Source of the DNA: an uncultured Collinsella sp.
GTDB lineage: Bacteria > Actinomycetota > Coriobacteriia > Coriobacteriales > Coriobacteriaceae
Reading direction: 5' to 3'
DNA: 8,249 nt
Assembly: GCA_902478875.1 (NCBI GenBank)
Contig: CABSMZ010000077.1
Location: forward strand, 1 to 8,249
The position numbers and the translations under genes were made by a program. Position 1 is the first letter of the stretch. Each line of letters starts with the position of its first letter. Under the pieces are notes generated by a model. That model worked only from the letters and a program-made list of their open reading frames with translations. It was not told where the DNA came from and did not search any database. Positions 5,504 to 8,249 of this stretch are shown in pieces.

Positions 5504-7015
5504 TTATCGATAAGATACGGACTGCTGAGAATCCTTCACGACAACGTCGTGGGCGCCGCCTTCGACGATGGAGGTGGAGCTGACCAGGGTCAGGCGTGCC
5601 TTTTCCTGGAGCTCGGGGATCGAGAGGGCACCGCAGTTGCACATCGTGGACTTAACCTTGTAGAGCGTGCCGCCCACGCCGTCCTTGAGGGAGCCGGCGT
5701 ACGGGACGTAGGAGTCGACGCCCTCGACGAAGCTGAGCTTCGCGGCGCCGCCCAGGTCGTAGCGCTGCCAGTTGCGGGCACGCGCGGAACCCTCGCCCCA
5801 GTACTCCTTCATGTACTGGCCGTTGACGTTGACGCGCTCGGTCGGGCTCTCGTCGAAGCGGGCGAAGTAACGGCCCAGCATCATAAAGTCTGCACCCATG
5901 GCAAGGGCGAGTGCCATGTGGTAGTCGTAGACGATACCACCGTCGGAGCACACGGGCACGTAGACGCCAGTCTCCTCGTAGTACTCGTCGCGAGCGCGGC
6001 AGACGTCGATCAGCGCGGTGGCCTGGCCACGGCCGATGCCCTTGGTCTCGCGGGTAATGCAGATGGAACCGCCGCCGATACCGACCTTGATAAAGTCGGC
6101 ACCGCAGTCGGCGAGGAAGCGGAAGCCCTCGGCGTCGACGACGTTACCAGCGCCGACCTTGACGTCCTCGCCGTAGTTGGCGCGGATCCACTCGATGGTG
6201 CGCTTCTGCCACTCGCTGAAGCCCTCGGAAGAGTCGATGCACAGGACGTCGGCACCGGCCTCGATGAGCAGCGGCACGCGCTCGGCATAGTCGCGGGTGT
6301 TGATGCCGGCGCCGACCATGTAGCGCTTATCGCCGTCGAGCAGCTCGTTGGGGTTGGTCTTGTGGCTGTCGTAGTCCTTGCGGAAGACGATGCCCATGAG
6401 GTGATCGTTGTCGTCGACGATGGGAAGGGCGTTGAGCTTGTTGTCCCAGATGACGTCGTTGGCAACCTTGAGGCTGATGTTCTTGTCGCCCACGATGAGC
6501 TGCTCACGCGGGGTCATGAACTCGGAGACCTTCGTCTGGTGGTCATCGCGGCTGGGGCGATAGTCACGGCTGGTGACGATGCCAAGGAGCTTACCCTTGG
6601 GAGTGCCATCGTCGGTGACCGGCATGGTGGAGTGACCGGTCTTCTCCTTGAGCTCGATGACCTGCTCCATGGTCATGTCGGGGGTCAGCGTGGAATCAGA
6701 CTGAACGAAACCAGCCTTGTGATCCTTGACGGCCTTGACCATAGCGGCCTCGGACTCGGCGCTCTGGGAACCGTAAATGAAGGACAGGCCACCCTCGGTA
6801 GCGAGCGCGACACCCATGTCGACGCCCGAGACGGACTGCATGATGGCGGAAACCATGGGGATGTTCAGGGTGATTGCCGGCTTCTCACCGCGCTTAAAGC
6901 GGGTTAGCGGCGTCTTGAGAGAGACGTTGTTGGGGATGCACTGCGAGGACGAGTAACCAGGGACCAGCAGATACTCCGAAAACGTGTGGGACTCACCGGG
7001 AAAGAACGTAGCCAT
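5504..7015 (-). CDS. guaB: Inosine-5'-monophosphate dehydrogenase (GuaB-type)
   Basis: IMPDH oxidises IMP to XMP with NAD, the committed step to guanine nucleotides. The 503-residue protein has a split TIM barrel with two CBS domains inserted at about 105-220. They show the repeated pattern STMPVTDDG...GIVTSRDY and NALPIVDDN...GIVFRKDY. The catalytic loop GIGGGSICITRE (312-323) carries the nucleophile Cys319. SDGGI (357-361) and MMLGRYFA (378-385) bind phosphate, and Arg418-Tyr419 (NWQRYD) match the flap dyad. The loop differs from the common bacterial GIGPGSICTTR, and DSSEG (261-265) is nearer to the eukaryotic DSSQG, so this looks like a less common IMPDH branch. GMP reductase was considered, but the CBS pair and the Arg-Tyr flap favour IMPDH. 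The ATG at 7015-7013 has AAAGGAG 5 nt upstream. Confidence 0.95.
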   Translation of the reverse strand: MATFFPGESHTFSEYLLVPGYSSSQCIPNNVSLKTPLTRFKRGEKPAITLNIPMVSAIMQSVSGVDMGVALATEGGLSFIYGSQSAESEAAMVKAVKDHKAGFVQSDSTLTPDMTMEQVIELKEKTGHSTMPVTDDGTPKGKLLGIVTSRDYRPSRDDHQTKVSEFMTPREQLIVGDKNISLKVANDVIWDNKLNALPIVDDNDHLMGIVFRKDYDSHKTNPNELLDGDKRYMVGAGINTRDYAERVPLLIEAGADVLCIDSSEGFSEWQKRTIEWIRANYGEDVKVGAGNVVDAEGFRFLADCGADFIKVGIGGGSICITRETKGIGRGQATALIDVCRARDEYYEETGVYVPVCSDGGIVYDYHMALALAMGADFMMLGRYFARFDESPTERVNVNGQYMKEYWGEGSARARNWQRYDLGGAAKLSFVEGVDSYVPYAGSLKDGVGGTLYKVKSTMCNCGALSIPELQEKARLTLVSSTSIVEGGAHDVVVKDSQQSVSYR

Positions 7016-7065
7016 GTTTCTCCTTTTTCCATGCGACCGGTCGGCTGCAGGCCTCGTAGGACCCA

Positions 7066-7085
7066 GCCCAACCTTGGGCGCCCAA
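7066..7085. promoter_or_regulatory. Overlapping GCCCAA/TTGGGC dyads in the guaB leader
   Basis: The 20 bases contain GCCCAA, CC, TTGGGC, GCCCAA in a row. This makes one inverted repeat with a 2-nt spacer (7066-7079) and one perfect 12-bp palindrome (7074-7085) sharing the central TTGGGC. They lie just downstream of the putative guaB promoter and could be operator half-sites. A second perfect 10-bp palindrome, CGACCGGTCG, lies at 7034-7043. The regulator is unknown. Confidence 0.4.
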
Positions 7086-7094
7086 TACTGGGGA

Positions 7095-7124
7095 AGTATC
7101 TTAACGCACTTTGGCTGCTACAAT
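7095..7124. promoter_or_regulatory. Possible overlapping divergent promoters, guaB and the winged-helix gene
   Basis: On the plus strand, TGC-TACAAT (7116-7124) is an extended -10 for the winged-helix gene, without a clear -35. On the minus strand, TTGTAG (7123-7118) and GATACT (7100-7095) are separated by 17 nt and could be a weak guaB promoter. The two share bases 7118-7123, so polymerase could hardly occupy both at once. The minus-strand boxes match the consensus at only 3 and 4 of 6 positions. Confidence 0.38.
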
Positions 7125-7199
7125 GCATGATTTAAGAAGAGCACACGAGGGTTTGACGCAGGCTTTGCGTTTGCCCAGCAAACACTTTAGCGGGAAGAC

Positions 7200-7553
7200 G
7201 TGGAGCGTATGAAGTACAAGACGACGGCAAAGTTGGTCATTCAAGCGTGCGACAAGGATTTGCCGGGCGTGTTCGGCCACGGCTGCGTCTTGCTGCTGCA
7301 GGGTATTGCCCGCGAGCACTCGCTCAACCGCGCCGCCAAGAGCATGGGTATGGCGTATTCCAAGGCCTGGCGCATCGTGAACGAGGCCGAAGGTCAGCTG
7401 GGCTGCAAGCTCATCGAGCGCGACGGCGCGCGCGGATCAACGCTCACGCCGGCCGGCGAGCGTGCCATCGAGGCCTACGAGACGCTGCAGGCCGACATCA
7501 ACAACGTCATCGCCACAAAAGCCGACGCCCTCATCGCCAGCATCAAAAAGTAG
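7200..7553 (+). CDS. ModE-like single-domain winged helix-turn-helix regulator
   Basis: A 117-residue DNA-binding protein that resembles the N-terminal domain of the molybdate regulator ModE. The helix-turn-helix spans about 31-68, with a segment reading SLNRAAKSMGMAYSKAWRIV, and the wing about 70-83 (KLIERDGARGSTLTPAG). A helical tail follows, possibly for dimerisation. The molybdate-binding domain of full ModE is absent, and no molybdate transporter is adjacent, so the signal it senses is unknown. I start at GTG 7200; ATG 7209 would remove three residues and is about equally likely, since neither has an ideal ribosome-binding site (GGGAAG is very close to the GTG, GGAG is 3 nt from the ATG). 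It diverges from guaB across 184 bp, so control of guaB or of itself is possible, but inferred from position only. Confidence 0.85.
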   Translation: MERMKYKTTAKLVIQACDKDLPGVFGHGCVLLLQGIAREHSLNRAAKSMGMAYSKAWRIVNEAEGQLGCKLIERDGARGSTLTPAGERAIEAYETLQADINNVIATKADALIASIKK

Positions 7554-7594
7554 CTAATTTGGGACGGGGCTTTTTTAGCTGCACAACCCCTTCT

Positions 7595-7669
7595 CATAAG
7601 TTGCGGTGAAATAGGGACTGTTTATGCGGTTAAAGCCGTAAATCAATCCCTATTTCACCGCAACTTATG
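7595..7669. repeat. 75-bp palindromic element with perfect 23-bp arms
   Basis: Bases 7595-7617 and 7647-7669 are exact reverse complements over 23 bp (outer end CATAAGTTGCGG, inner end ATAGGGA). They enclose 29 nt that can partly pair again (TTTA and CGG with CCG and TAAA). The element fills most of the gap between two convergent genes. Such a perfect stem suggests a dispersed intergenic palindrome (REP- or MITE-like) or a bidirectional transcription stop. There is no T-run directly after either arm, and no clear target-site duplication. Confidence 0.9.
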
Positions 7670-7687
7670 GAGTCGAGGATGATTTAG

Positions 7688-8249
7688 CTAGTTGCGGAGG
7701 GCGTTGTCTAGGGTGGCGGCCACGATCAGGGGGTTGTCGGTGCCGGCGAAGAGGCGGATGGTGCTCCCCTGCTTGCCACGTGGAGCCGAAAGGCGCGTTG
7801 TTGGGCCGCCTGCGGGTGATGTGCGGAATTCATCCGGCAGCATGCTGAAGAATTCGCCCGCGGTGCAGTCCATCAGGTCAAATTCAACTGCCGGGCCAAA
7901 GCCGTGCTCGAGGATTCCCGTTGCAACCGCGTGGTCGGGATGCGAGGTCAGCCCAGGATAGCGCACGCCGTGCACTATCTCGTTCGCGGCCAAATACTCG
8001 GCCAGTGCACGCGCGCGGTCGAAGTGTGCCTGCATGCGGGTGTCGAGCGTATCGAGCCCGTGCTCTAGAACCTCAGCCTCATCGGAGGACAAGTCGAGTG
8101 CGGCCAATCCGCACCCCTCGAGCAGCGCATGCGCGCACTCGGCAGCAGCATCCACACGATGGCGCTTGAGCTGCGAGCGTGCGACCGATACGGCAACGAG
8201 CTTGCGAGGAGCCTTACCGGCGCACACACGGTCGAGTGCTTCAAGCGAC
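7688..8249 (-). CDS. Cys/Met-metabolism PLP-dependent enzyme, C-terminal part (5' end outside window)
   Basis: The frame is open to the right edge of the window, with no start needed inside it, so about 186 C-terminal residues are present. The sequence follows the small C-terminal domain of the cystathionine gamma-synthase / O-acetylhomoserine sulfhydrylase family. It has a segment GLDTLDTRMQAHFDRARALA, then VRYPGLTSHPDHAVA (the usual V-x-YPGL-xx-HP), and near the end GSTIRLFAGTDNP in place of the usual LVRLSVGIED. The PLP-binding lysine would lie upstream and cannot be checked. Several normally conserved C-terminal positions differ (FAGTD for SVGIE), so the exact reaction (gamma-synthase, beta- or gamma-lyase, or sulfhydrylase) cannot be assigned. 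The stop is at 7690-7688, 18 nt from the palindromic element. Confidence 0.8.
   Translation of the reverse strand, partial: SLEALDRVCAGKAPRKLVAVSVARSQLKRHRVDAAAECAHALLEGCGLAALDLSSDEAEVLEHGLDTLDTRMQAHFDRARALAEYLAANEIVHGVRYPGLTSHPDHAVATGILEHGFGPAVEFDLMDCTAGEFFSMLPDEFRTSPAGGPTTRLSAPRGKQGSTIRLFAGTDNPLIVAATLDNALRN

Noticed and set aside
5468..6907. 479-codon open frame on the plus strand, opposite guaB
   Set aside because: Antisense shadow of the IMP dehydrogenase gene with the same low-complexity composition; no ribosome-binding site or recognisable family.
7552..7580. Intrinsic terminator right after the winged-helix gene
   Set aside because: There is a TTTTTT run after GGGGC, but the only dyad (AGCTAA with TTAGCT) is 6 bp with a 17-nt loop and places the T-run inside the stem, so the signal is too weak to call.

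Overview
This is high-GC bacterial DNA carrying housekeeping genes, most of them on the minus strand. Codon choice, the gene set and the protein sequences suggest a gut Coriobacteriia actinobacterium, perhaps Collinsella or a relative. That placement comes from general familiarity, not from a search. The first 47 bases are not genomic. They are Illumina Nextera library adapter joined to a contig end that breaks inside infB.

Layout, left to right: infB (IF-2, minus, N-terminal part only), nusA (minus), rimP (minus), leuS (minus) and a guaB-type IMP dehydrogenase (minus). These are followed by a short ModE-like winged-helix regulator (plus), diverging from guaB. At the right edge is the C-terminal part of a Cys/Met-metabolism PLP enzyme (minus), convergent with the regulator and cut by the window end.

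rimP-nusA-infB is the classical translation/transcription-factor operon. RimP matures the 30S subunit, NusA controls pausing and termination, and IF-2 places the initiator tRNA. A good promoter lies upstream of rimP, and a terminator-shaped hairpin sits in its short leader. This suggests attenuation, possibly through NusA itself. leuS has its own weak promoter candidate, a 119-nt leader stem-loop and a strong terminator. guaB has a GC-rich terminator-like hairpin after it and shares a 184-bp divergent control region with the regulator.

I found no mobile element with a transposase, no CRISPR array, no tRNA or rRNA gene and no defence-like cassette. The points most worth a second look are in the non-coding parts and in one protein tail: the 119-nt leuS leader hairpin, the rimP leader hairpin, a Cys3-His tail on NusA combined with the absence of ylxR, and a 75-bp element with perfect 23-bp arms between the convergent genes.
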